Assembly: GCF_019263705.2 (NCBI RefSeq)
Contig: NZ_JADQDK010000001.1
Span: forward strand, 2,294,001-2,358,000
DNA length: 64,000 nucleotides
Direction of reading: 5' to 3'
Origin: Pseudonocardia abyssalis
Lineage (GTDB): Bacteria > Actinomycetota > Actinomycetes > Mycobacteriales > Pseudonocardiaceae
Made by a program: the position numbers and the translations under genes. The notes under the pieces were generated by a model. The model searched no databases and was not told the origin of the DNA. It saw only the letters and a program-made list of their open reading frames with translations. This document shows, piece after piece, positions 7,929 through 16,043 of the stretch (positions within the stretch are counted from its first letter, which is position 1; each line of letters starts with the position of its first letter).

Positions 7929-9125
7929 TCAGGAGGTGCTGGTGGCCACGACCCAGCCGGTGCCCTGCTGCCACTGCACGACGAGCGCCTCCACGCCCAC
8001 CTCGCGGTCGCGGAAGGCGCGTCCGTCGTCGAACGGGGTGTAGTCGTTGAGGGTCCGGCCCTCCAGCGCGGCGGCGGGCAGCTCGGTCAGCGCGGCCTGC
8101 AGCGCCTCCGGGGTGGCCTCCTCGGCCTCGCCCAGCGCGGTCAGCACGACCGTCGCGAGGTCCTGGGCCTGCGCGGTGAACGTGCCGGCCCGGTCGCCCG
8201 CGGACGCGGCCACCTCCTGGGCGAGCGGGTTCCCCTCGGCGAGGAACGTGTCGAGGCTGAACAGCGGCGCCGCCTGGTAGACGTCGGTGAGCAGGGAGGG
8301 GTCCGGCACCAGGCGCGCCACGTCGGCGTTGGTGAGTCCCGCGTTCCACATCACGGCCATGTCGCCGCCCAGCTCGCGGGTCTGCTGCAGCAGCAGCGCC
8401 GCCTCCGCGGGGTAGGCCCGCTGCAGGTAGAGGTCGGCTCCCCCGGCCACCACCTCGGTGATGGGGGCGCGGAAGTCGGTGTCGCCGGACTGGTACTGCT
8501 GGGTGGCGACGACCTCGCGGCCGAGGTCGGTGATGCCCTGCACGAGCCCGTCGGTGGCCGCGACCAGGCCGGTGTGGTTCTGGTCGGTGATCAGGGCGAT
8601 GCGCTGGTACTCGGGGTGCTCGGCCAGCCAGGCCAGCGTCGCGTCGCTGTAGGCGCCGACCCGCGGCATGGTCCGGAAGACGTTGGGGAGCTGGGTGGGC
8701 CCGTCGACGGCGACCGGGATGGTCCACAGCGCCTCGGAGCGCGCCATCGTCGGCTGCACGGCCGACGCCGCGCCCGAGCAGATGGGGCCGAAGAAGAACT
8801 GGTAGTCCTCGTCGAGCGCGCTCTGGGCCGCGGCCTGCGACGGCTCGGGCTTGCACTGGTCGTCGAAGACGGTGAACTCGACCTGGTGCGCGACCCCGGC
8901 GATGTCGACGCCGCCCGCGGAGTTGACCCGGTCGACCGCGGCCTCCACACCGGCCACGAACGAGGCGCCGTAGGTGTCGGCGGTCGGGCCGGTCAGCGGC
9001 ATGAGGCCGGCGATCCGGATGACGGATCCCTCCTCGGGGCCCGCCCCCCCGCCGCCTGCGCAGCCCGCCAGTGCCATGGCCGAGACGCCGAGTACCGCCG
9101 CGACGATGCGGTGCAACCTCTGCAT
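7929..9125 (-). CDS. livK: ABC transporter substrate-binding lipoprotein (LivK type)
   Basis: This 398-residue periplasmic-binding-fold type I protein has a short signal peptide with lipobox LAGC (Cys about residue 22), so it is a membrane-anchored lipoprotein. The mature protein begins IRIAGLMPLTGPTADTYGASF, typical of the branched-chain amino acid/amide-binding family. The chosen ATG has AAGGAC about 6 nt upstream. It is the first gene of the importer operon and lies behind a 276-bp promoter region rich in dyads. The ligand cannot be read from the sequence. Confidence 0.92.
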   Translation of the reverse strand: MQRLHRIVAAVLGVSAMALAGCAGGGGAGPEEGSVIRIAGLMPLTGPTADTYGASFVAGVEAAVDRVNSAGGVDIAGVAHQVEFTVFDDQCKPEPSQAAAQSALDEDYQFFFGPICSGAASAVQPTMARSEALWTIPVAVDGPTQLPNVFRTMPRVGAYSDATLAWLAEHPEYQRIALITDQNHTGLVAATDGLVQGITDLGREVVATQQYQSGDTDFRAPITEVVAGGADLYLQRAYPAEAALLLQQTRELGGDMAVMWNAGLTNADVARLVPDPSLLTDVYQAAPLFSLDTFLAEGNPLAQEVAASAGDRAGTFTAQAQDLATVVLTALGEAEEATPEALQAALTELPAAALEGRTLNDYTPFDDGRAFRDREVGVEALVVQWQQGTGWVVATSTS

Positions 9126-9188
9126 CGGAAGTCCTTCACTCTCAGGGGGCTGCGGGATCCCACCACTCGCACCGGCAGCCCGTACCGG

Positions 9189-9324
9189 CCGAGCGCTCGC
9201 TCGTCTCGTGCCGAACAGAGTCCGGCCGGGCCTCCCGGCGCGATCCGCCGGTGCGACTCCGGTCGGCCCGCCCCCTACGGCGCCCGGTGACTGTTTAGCC
9301 TCAGTCACCCGAGCGATCGCTCGG
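9189..9324. promoter_or_regulatory. livK promoter region with two TetR-like palindromes and one longer dyad
   Basis: Three symmetric elements lie between livK and the upstream regulator. CCGAGCGATCGCTCGG at 9309-9324 is a perfect 16-bp palindrome. CCGAGCGCTCGCTCGT at 9189-9204 is the same site with two changes. GGTGACTG-N8-CAGTCACC at 9286-9309 is a 24-bp dyad abutting the first. The first two look like TetR operators; the third could serve the XRE domain of the neighbouring two-domain regulator. Binding is inferred. Confidence 0.65.
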
Positions 9325-9401
9325 ACCAACGCCGGTATTACATCCGCCCCGCCGGGAGGTGTCAAGGGTCCGGGCGGCGACCGGGGGGTGGTCCGGCCGG
9401 A

Positions 9402-10379
9402 TCAGGAGCGCGGACGCTCGTCGGCGCCGACGATCCCGAGGGCGAAGCCGGTGTAGGTCCGCGCGACCTCCTCGGCCGTGACCGGGCCGTCGGGGCGGAA
9501 CCAGTTGGCCAGGCCCGTGCAGAGCATGATCACGGCGCGGCCGGCGTCGGCGGCCTGCGCGGTGCGCAGCTCCCCCGAGGCGACGCCCGCCGCGATCTCG
9601 GTGTCGAACAGCGACTGGATCCGCAGGCGCAGCGCGGTGATCCGCTCCCGGTTCTCCGGGGCGAGGTTGCGCCGCTCCGCCACCCCGATCCGCGCGAACT
9701 CCAGGCGGTGGGTGTTGAACAGCGCCATCGACTCGACGACCCTGGCGAACCGCTCGACCCCGCCCCCGCCGTCGTCGCGGGCGCGCACGGCCCGCTCGTA
9801 GGACTCGACGCCCGCGATGTCGAGCAGCGTCGCGAGCATCTCCTGCTTGCTGGGGTAGTGGTGGTAGAGCCCGGGCACCGACATGTCGGCCCCCGCGGCG
9901 ATGTCGCGCATCGAGCAGCCGTGGTAGCCGCGCTCGGCGAACGCCGTGAGCGCCGAGCTCAGCACGGCGTCGAGCGCCAGCGGCGGGAAGACCCGCCAGT
10001 CGTCGCCGTTGCCGGCCAGCACGGCCCGCACCGTCTCCGCGCGCTGGCGCAGGTGGCGGGCGACCGGCTCGTCGGAGGTGGGGGGCGGCCCGGTGGCCGG
10101 GCCCCGGCGGGCCCCCGCCTCGGGCACGAGCGCCTGCACGGCGACGCCGAGGACCTCCGCGATGCGGGCCAGCCGCAGCGCGCTGACCGCGGTCTTCCCC
10201 GTCTCCACCTGGCTCAGCGTGGCCGGGCTGACCTCGAGCACGCCGGCGAGCGTGCGCAGGGACATGCCCCGGGCCAGCCGGGCTTCCCTGATCCGTCCGC
10301 CGATACCGAGGTCGGAGACCTCGACCCGGTCTCCCCGGGCCGCACCACCACGCGCCATCCGTTCACGATAGCTGAACAC
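9402..10379 (-). CDS. Two-domain transcription regulator: XRE-type HTH fused to TetR
   Basis: The 325-residue protein contains an XRE/Cro-C1 helix-turn-helix at about 26-85 (IREARLARGMSLRTLAGVL, SPATLSQVETGKTAV) and then, after a Pro-rich linker, a TetR HTH at about 140-185 (ALTAFAERGYHGCSMRDIAA, MSVPGLYHHYPSKQEML). A TetR ligand-binding helical domain with RRNLAPENRERI follows. Carrying two DNA-binding domains is unusual. It lies upstream of and in the same direction as livK, so it probably controls the importer/P450 operon and itself. GTG at 10379 gives the longest form; ATG at 10358 is an alternative that would leave a dyad just upstream. Confidence 0.88.
   Translation of the reverse strand: MFSYRERMARGGAARGDRVEVSDLGIGGRIREARLARGMSLRTLAGVLEVSPATLSQVETGKTAVSALRLARIAEVLGVAVQALVPEAGARRGPATGPPPTSDEPVARHLRQRAETVRAVLAGNGDDWRVFPPLALDAVLSSALTAFAERGYHGCSMRDIAAGADMSVPGLYHHYPSKQEMLATLLDIAGVESYERAVRARDDGGGGVERFARVVESMALFNTHRLEFARIGVAERRNLAPENRERITALRLRIQSLFDTEIAAGVASGELRTAQAADAGRAVIMLCTGLANWFRPDGPVTAEEVARTYTGFALGIVGADERPRS
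10361..10377. promoter_or_regulatory. GTTCA-N7-TGAAC dyad at the start of the XRE-TetR gene
   Basis: GTTCA at 10361-10365 and TGAAC at 10373-10377 form a perfect inverted repeat around CGATAGC. If translation starts at the ATG at 10358, the dyad sits 3-19 nt upstream, a natural autoregulation site. If the GTG at 10379 is used, it is inside the coding region. Confidence 0.45.
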
Positions 10380-10503
10380 TCGACGATCTGATCACCGCGT
10401 CGAGCGTGTCGGTCGCGCCCGGGACCGCGCCGCGCCACCGGGCCCGCGCACTGGGGCTCCCGTCCCCGCACGGGCCCGTTCCGTGTTCAGTCGGCCCGAA
10501 CGG

Positions 10504-13500
10504 TCACCCGGCCGCCCGCAGCGCTCCGACGAGCAGCGCGCGCGTGTCGGCGGGGTCGACCACGTCGTCGAGCTCGAACACGGTGGCGACGCTCAGAGCC
10601 CGGCCCCGCTCGTAGTAGTCGGCGACGAGCTCGTCGTAGCGCTCCTTCCGCTCCTCCGGGTCGGCGATGGCGTCGAGCTCCGCGCGGAACCCCAGCCGGA
10701 CCGCACCCTCCAGCCCCATGCCGCCGAACTCCCCGGTCGGCCACGACACCGTGAGGACCGGGGCGTGCACGCTGCCGCCGCACATCGCCATCGCCCCCAG
10801 CCCGTAGGCCTTGCGCAGGACGACGGCGCAGACGGGCACGGTCAGCCGGGCCCCGGCCACGAACATCGCGCCGAACCGCCGCACGATCGCGGTGCGCTCG
10901 GCGTCCGGGCCGACCATGAAGCCGGGGGTGTCGCACAGCGACACCACGGCGAGCCCGCGGTCCTGGCACAGCTGCAGGAACCGCGTGGCCTTGTCGGCGG
11001 CGTCGCCGTCGATGGCCCCGCCCAGGTGGCGCGGGTCGTTGGCGAGCACCCCGACCGGGCGACCGTCGAGCCGGGCCAGCGCCGTGACCACCCCGGTCCC
11101 GAAACCGGCCCGCAGCTCCAGCACGCTGCCGGTGTCGAACAGCGTCTCCAGCACCGGGCGCACGTCGTAGCTGCGCAGCCGGTCCTCCGGCACGAGATGG
11201 CGCAGCAGGCGCTGGTCGGCAGCCCCTTCCGGAGCGACGGTCGCCGACCCCGTCACGTAGGACAGGTAGCGGCGCGCCGCGGCCATGGCCGCGGTGTCGT
11301 CGGGCACGAGCACGTCGACGACGCCGTTGGCGACCTGCACGTCCATCGGCCCGACGTCCCCGGGCGCGACCACCCCGAGCCCGCCGCCCTCGATCATCGC
11401 CGGACCGCCCATCCCGAGGCTGCTCCCCTCGGTGGCGATGATGACGTCGCAGCCGGCGGCCAGCGCCGCGTTGCCTGCGAAGCAGTACCCCGCCACCACG
11501 GCCACCGTCGGCACCCGCCCGGCCAGCCCGGCCGCGAGCCGGAACGTCGGCACGTCGAGCTGGGCCACGGCGGAGGTGTCGGTGTCGCCCGGCCGCCCGC
11601 CGCCGCCCTCGGCGAGGACCACCAGCGGCAGGCCGCGCTCGATGGCGAGGGTGAGCAGCCGGTCGGTCTTGCGATGGTTGTGGACGCCCTGGGTGCCGGC
11701 GAGCACGGTGTAGTCGTAGGCCAGGACCGCCACCGGGGCGCCGTGCACCGTGGCGGTACCGGTGACCAACCCGTCGGCGGGGGTGCGGGCGATCAGGTCG
11801 TCGACGTCGCGGCGGCGGCGCTGCGCGGCGATGGTCAGTGCGCCGTACTCGACGAGGCTGCCCGGGTCGACGAGGTCGGCCAGGTTCTCCCGGACGGTCC
11901 GGCGCCCGCCGCGGTGGCGGCGTTCCACGGCGGCGGGGCGGGCCGCATCGGCGACCGCGGCGTGCCGCGCGTGCACCTCGGCCAGGTCGGGGCGCACGTG
12001 CGCCGGGTCGGCGGCGGGACCGGTGACGGCGGCCGCGCCGTCCTCGTCACCCGAGTCGCGCAGCACGGCCAGTACGGCCCCCGCCTCGACGGCGTCGCCC
12101 ACCGCGACCCGGATCTCCTCGACGCGCCCCGCCCGCGCGACGGGCACGGCGTGCTGCATCTTCATCGCCTCGAGCACCACCACCTCGGCCCCGGCGGGCA
12201 GGTCCGCGCCGACCTCGGCGGCGACGGCGACGACCACCCCCTGCTGGCGGGCGCGCAGTGCGGTGGCCCCGTCGGGCACGGGCGAGCCGGCGGCCGCGGA
12301 CCCGGGCCCGGACCTTGCCGTGGGCGCCTCCGCGACCGGGTGCGCGCTGCGGGGGCGGGCCGCCGACAGCTCCGCCGCGTGGGCGTCGACGTGGCCGGTG
12401 TCGAGCACGCCGGGGTTCGCGAGGTCGTCGAGCAGCACCTGGAGCAGGCCGATCGTGGTCGGCACCCCGGACACGTCGAACTCCGCCAGCGCCCGCACCG
12501 CCCGCGCGGCGACGCGGGCCGGGTCGCCGCCGGGGTCGGTGACGACCACCTTGGCCAGCAGCGAGTCGTAGCGCGGCCCGACGGTGTAGCCGGGGTAGCC
12601 GTGGGTGTCGACGCGGACCCCGCGCCCCGACGGCGGCTGGAAGCGGGTCAGCACGCCGCCGTGCGCCTCGACCGTCCCGTCCGGGAGCAGGGTCTCGGTG
12701 TTCACGCGGGCCTGCACGGCGACGCCCCGCGACGGCGGCGGCTCCGCGAGCCCCAGGTCGGGCAGGGCCGCTCCCCCGGTGACCCGCAGCGCCAGCTCCA
12801 CGAGGTCGAGCCCGGTGACCTCCTCGGTCACGGTGTGCTCCACCTGCAGGCGCGGGTTGACCTCGAGGAAGGCGAACCCGTCCGGGCCGGCCCCGTCCGC
12901 CTCGACCAGGAACTCCACGGTCGCGAGCCCCGCGTAGGGGACCGACCCGACGAGCGTGCGGGCGGCGGCGTGCAGGCGCTCGCGCAGGGCCGGGTCCAGC
13001 GCGGGCGCCGGGGCGATCTCCACGAGCTTCTGCCGGCGCCGCTGCAGGCTGCAGTCCCGGTCGCCCAGCACGACGGGGTCGCCGCGGCCGTCGCCGAGCA
13101 CCTGCACCTCGACGTGCCGGGCGGGCGCCAGCAGCCGCTCGACGTAGAGCGCGCCGTCGCCGAAGGCCGCCTGCGCCTCCGCGGCGCACCGGCGCAGCAC
13201 CTCGGGCAGGTCCCCGGCCCGGGTCACCGGCCGGGTGCCGCGGCCGCCCCCTCCGGCGACGGCCTTGACCATCACGGCGCCGCCGGGGCCCAGCGAGGCG
13301 AGGAACGCGCGGGCGGCGTCGAGGTCGGTGGGGGCCGCGGTGCCGTCCAGGACCGGCACGCCGAGCTCGCGGGCACGGGTCCGCGCGGCCGTCTTGTCAC
13401 CGAACAGCTCCAGCGCCTCCGCCGACGGGCCGACGAAGCGCACGCCGGCCCCGGCGCACCGGCGGGCCAGGGCGGGGTTCTCGGACAGGAAGCCGTAGCC

Positions 13501-13755
13501 GGGGTGCAGGGCGTCGCAGCCGGTGCGCACCGCCGCGTCCACCACGGCGTCGACGTCGAGGTAGGCGGCCGGTCCCGCGCCGGGCAGCAGGACCGCCTCG
13601 TCGGCGCGGGCGACGTGGGCGCAGGCCGCGTCGTCGGCCGGGTGCACGGCGACCGTGCGGATCCCCAGCGCGGCCGCCGTCGCCAGCACCCGCACGGCGA
13701 TCTCCCCGCGGTTGGCCACCAGCAGCGCGCGCACCGCGGTCCCGTCGTCGTTCAT
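10504..13755 (-). CDS. Single-chain acyl-CoA carboxylase (biotin carboxylase-BCCP-carboxyltransferase fusion)
   Basis: This protein of about 1083 residues holds a whole biotin-dependent carboxylase in one chain. The biotin carboxylase domain is N-terminal ([29 protein letters not shown]-grasp loop, FLEVNPRLQVEHTVTEEVTG). A biotinyl domain with EAMKMQ follows at about 530, then a carboxyltransferase of the AccD/PccB type from about 600 (GCDVIIATEGSSLGMGGPAM, VRLGF near the end). Actinobacterial carboxylases are usually split into alpha and beta subunits; one-chain forms include long-chain acyl-CoA carboxylases. It overlaps the upstream TetR gene by ATGA, so regulator and enzyme are co-transcribed. 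The substrate acyl-CoA is not known. Confidence 0.9.
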   Translation of the reverse strand: MNDDGTAVRALLVANRGEIAVRVLATAAALGIRTVAVHPADDAACAHVARADEAVLLPGAGPAAYLDVDAVVDAAVRTGCDALHPGYGFLSENPALARRCAGAGVRFVGPSAEALELFGDKTAARTRARELGVPVLDGTAAPTDLDAARAFLASLGPGGAVMVKAVAGGGGRGTRPVTRAGDLPEVLRRCAAEAQAAFGDGALYVERLLAPARHVEVQVLGDGRGDPVVLGDRDCSLQRRRQKLVEIAPAPALDPALRERLHAAARTLVGSVPYAGLATVEFLVEADGAGPDGFAFLEVNPRLQVEHTVTEEVTGLDLVELALRVTGGAALPDLGLAEPPPSRGVAVQARVNTETLLPDGTVEAHGGVLTRFQPPSGRGVRVDTHGYPGYTVGPRYDSLLAKVVVTDPGGDPARVAARAVRALAEFDVSGVPTTIGLLQVLLDDLANPGVLDTGHVDAHAAELSAARPRSAHPVAEAPTARSGPGSAAAGSPVPDGATALRARQQGVVVAVAAEVGADLPAGAEVVVLEAMKMQHAVPVARAGRVEEIRVAVGDAVEAGAVLAVLRDSGDEDGAAAVTGPAADPAHVRPDLAEVHARHAAVADAARPAAVERRHRGGRRTVRENLADLVDPGSLVEYGALTIAAQRRRRDVDDLIARTPADGLVTGTATVHGAPVAVLAYDYTVLAGTQGVHNHRKTDRLLTLAIERGLPLVVLAEGGGGRPGDTDTSAVAQLDVPTFRLAAGLAGRVPTVAVVAGYCFAGNAALAAGCDVIIATEGSSLGMGGPAMIEGGGLGVVAPGDVGPMDVQVANGVVDVLVPDDTAAMAAARRYLSYVTGSATVAPEGAADQRLLRHLVPEDRLRSYDVRPVLETLFDTGSVLELRAGFGTGVVTALARLDGRPVGVLANDPRHLGGAIDGDAADKATRFLQLCQDRGLAVVSLCDTPGFMVGPDAERTAIVRRFGAMFVAGARLTVPVCAVVLRKAYGLGAMAMCGGSVHAPVLTVSWPTGEFGGMGLEGAVRLGFRAELDAIADPEERKERYDELVADYYERGRALSVATVFELDDVVDPADTRALLVGALRAAG

Positions 13756-14411
13756 GCCTCTCCCCGTTCCTGCTCGTGCCCTGCTCCGGTCGGCGGCAGC
13801 CCGACGAGCCGCAGGTAGACCTCCACCAGGTCGCGCCCCAGCTCGTCGAGGCGGGCCGGGTCGTCGGCCGCCTGCGCGGCGAGGTGCACCAGCGCCGCCG
13901 CGACGACCTCGGCCACCGTGCGCGCCGACGCCGCGGGGCGCGCCCCGTGCTCGGCGCACAGGAACCCGATGAACTCCGCGTTGACCCGCGACGGGGCGTT
14001 CTGGACCTCGCGCCACAGCTCGGCGACGCCCGGATCGGTGAGCGCCTGGTGCTGCATCACCGTGATGAACCGGTTCTTGCGCGCGTACACCGCCAGCGCC
14101 GCCCGGATCGACGTCCCGATCACCACGCGCGGGTCGGTCGACCCCCGGCCCGCGACCCGCTGCACCGCGGTGATCTCGTCGCGGACCCGCTCGGCCAGTG
14201 CGCGGAAGACCTCCTCGCGGGAGGAGAAGTAGACGTAGAACGTGGCGCGCGAGGTGCCGGCCCGCTGGGCGATCGCGGCGATGGGCGACTGCTTGTAGCC
14301 CTGCTCGGCGAACAGGTCCTCCGCGGCGTCGAGGAGCGCGGCCCGGGTGGCGCTGTCGGTGCGGTCGCGGGCCGTGCGCGTGCTCCACGGCTGTCGGCCC
14401 GGTCGTCCCAT
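13752..14411 (-). CDS. TetR/AcrR-family regulator of the carboxylase genes
   Basis: The 219-residue protein has a TetR HTH at about 24-70 (ALLDAAEDLFAEQGYKQSPI, RAGTSRATFYVYFSSREEVF) and an all-helical C-terminal domain. AGGAGG lies 8 nt before the chosen ATG. It is divergent from the two-subunit carboxylase operon and overlaps the single-chain carboxylase behind it. An 18-bp dyad between the divergent genes is the likely operator, so both operons would be controlled together, presumably by an acyl-CoA ligand. Confidence 0.9.
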   Translation of the reverse strand: MGRPGRQPWSTRTARDRTDSATRAALLDAAEDLFAEQGYKQSPIAAIAQRAGTSRATFYVYFSSREEVFRALAERVRDEITAVQRVAGRGSTDPRVVIGTSIRAALAVYARKNRFITVMQHQALTDPGVAELWREVQNAPSRVNAEFIGFLCAEHGARPAASARTVAEVVAAALVHLAAQAADDPARLDELGRDLVEVYLRLVGLPPTGAGHEQERGEA

Positions 14412-14454
14412 GTCGCCATCCTCCTGCACCCCGTCGGCATTGAGTTCACCCGTC

Positions 14455-14472
14455 GTTGACACTACTGTCAAC
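14455..14472. promoter_or_regulatory. TetR-type operator GTTGACA-N4-TGTCAAC
   Basis: Perfect 7-bp arms flank CTAC in the 64-bp gap between the divergent tetR and carboxylase genes. The right arm ends 4 nt before the ATG of the carboxyltransferase gene and no ribosome-binding sequence lies between, so that mRNA may be leaderless and the operator probably overlaps the core promoter. A close relative of this dyad occurs at 21455-21472. Confidence 0.7.
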
Positions 14473-14475
14473 GCC

Positions 14476-16035
14476 ATGGCGGGTGACGGCTCGGTACAGG
14501 ATCGGATCGACGAGCTGCGCAGGCGGCGCGGGTCGGTGAGCGACGCGGGGCGCCCCGACGCGATCGCCCGCCAGCACGGGCGGGGCAAGCTCTCGGCGCG
14601 CGAACGGATCACCCGACTGGTCGACGAGGGGGGCTTCCGCGAGTTCGGCGGGCTCGCCGACGCCGCCCGCGGCACCCCAGGCGACGAGCACCTCGTCGCC
14701 CCGGCCGACGGCGTCGTCACCGGGATCGGCACGATCGACGGGCGCCCCGCCGTCGTCATGTCCTTCGACTTCACGGTCTTCGGCGGCAGCAACGGCACCA
14801 CCGGCGGGCTGAAGGTGGCGCGCTGCTGCGAGCGCGCGCTGCACGACGGGCTGCCCCTGGTGATGCTGCTCGACGGCGGCGGGCACCGGATCCAGGAGGG
14901 CCTCGACAGCCACCACTTCGCGCACGGCTTCACGGTGTTCCAGCAGATGGTGGACCTGTCGGGATACGTGCCCGTCGTCGCCGCGATGCTGGGGCCGGGG
15001 TTCGCCGGGCCGTCCAACTTCGCCGCGCTCGCCGACTTCGTCGTGATGGTCCGCGGGCTGGCCACGATGGGGATCGCCGGGCCCGCGCTCGTGCGCGCCG
15101 CCACCGGCGAGCAGATCTCGCAGGAGGACCTGGGCGGCGCCGACGTGCAGGCCCGGCTCGGGGTCGCCGACCTGGCCGTCGACTCCGAGGACGAGGCGCT
15201 CGACGCCGTGCGGGTGTTCCTCGGCTACCTCCCCGCGAGCACCGACGGCGTCCCGCCGCACGACGCGGCCCGCGAGCCCGCGGGCCGCGACCCGGCCGGG
15301 GTCGTGCCCGCCGACACCGGCGTCGCCTACGACGTGCGCGACGTCGTCGACGGGCTCGCCGACGCGGGCAGCGTCTTCGAGGTCAAGCCCGACCACGCCC
15401 CGAACGTCGTCACCGCGCTCGTCCGGATCGGCGGCGCCCCGGTGGGCGTGGTGGCCAACCAGCCGCAGCACCTCGGCGGCGCGCTCGACAGCCCGGCGTG
15501 CGAGAAGTCCGCGCACTTCGTGTCGGTCTGCGACGCGTTCGGCGTGCCGCTGCTGTTCCTCATCGACGTGCCGGGGTTCCTGGTCGGCAGCGAGTCCAGC
15601 CGCACCCAGCTCGCCCGGCGCAGCGGGCGGCTGCTCTTCGAGCTCGGGCAGGCGACCGTGCCGCGGTTCAGCGTCGTGCTCCGCAAGGGCTACGGCGCGG
15701 GGTACATCGCGATGTGCGGGGGGCGCAGCTTCGGCGCCGACCTCGCGCTGGCCTGGCCCACCGCGGAGATCTGCGCGATGTCGGTGGAGGGCGCGGTCGA
15801 CATCGCCTACCGCGGGGCGGTCGAGGCGGCACCGGACCCGGCCGCCCACCGCGCCGGGCTGATCGCGGGCTTCCGCGCCCAGGTCGACCCGTTCCTGGCC
15901 GCGCAGGGCTTCGGCATCGACGACGTGGTCGAGCCGGCCGAGACCCGCCCCGCCCTGATCGACGCCCTGTCCCGCGCGCCGCGGCGCCGCCGGTCGGCGG
16001 CGCCGGCCAAGCGCCACGGCGTCTCCCCCGTCTGA
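14476..16035 (+). CDS. Acyl-CoA carboxylase beta subunit (carboxyltransferase)
   Basis: This 519-residue AccD/PccB/MccB-type carboxyltransferase reads [11 protein letters not shown] near the N-terminus, then [14 protein letters not shown], and in the C-terminal crotonase half [26 protein letters not shown] and [12 protein letters not shown]. Together with the next gene it forms a complete two-subunit biotin-dependent carboxylase. ATG at 14476 is chosen because homology begins there; it lacks an SD and may be leaderless. Neighbouring racemase and ligase genes suggest a methyl-branched or isoprenoid-type acyl-CoA substrate, as in methylcrotonyl- or geranyl-CoA carboxylases, but this is inference. 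Confidence 0.92.
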   Translation: MAGDGSVQDRIDELRRRRGSVSDAGRPDAIARQHGRGKLSARERITRLVDEGGFREFGGLADAARGTPGDEHLVAPADGVVTGIGTIDGRPAVVMSFDFTVFGGSNGTTGGLKVARCCERALHDGLPLVMLLDGGGHRIQEGLDSHHFAHGFTVFQQMVDLSGYVPVVAAMLGPGFAGPSNFAALADFVVMVRGLATMGIAGPALVRAATGEQISQEDLGGADVQARLGVADLAVDSEDEALDAVRVFLGYLPASTDGVPPHDAAREPAGRDPAGVVPADTGVAYDVRDVVDGLADAGSVFEVKPDHAPNVVTALVRIGGAPVGVVANQPQHLGGALDSPACEKSAHFVSVCDAFGVPLLFLIDVPGFLVGSESSRTQLARRSGRLLFELGQATVPRFSVVLRKGYGAGYIAMCGGRSFGADLALAWPTAEICAMSVEGAVDIAYRGAVEAAPDPAAHRAGLIAGFRAQVDPFLAAQGFGIDDVVEPAETRPALIDALSRAPRRRRSAAPAKRHGVSPV

Positions 16036-16043
16036 GGAGCGCG

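Noticed and set aside
5857..8856. Longer version of LivM extending upstream through livH and livK
   Set aside because: The extension is out-of-frame shadow sequence; the GTG at the GTGA overlap with livH fits the family and the repeat tail.
10483..13818. Long plus-strand open frame of over 1100 codons
   Set aside because: It is antisense to the single-chain acyl-CoA carboxylase, is His/Gly/Arg-rich and matches no family; an artefact of very high GC.
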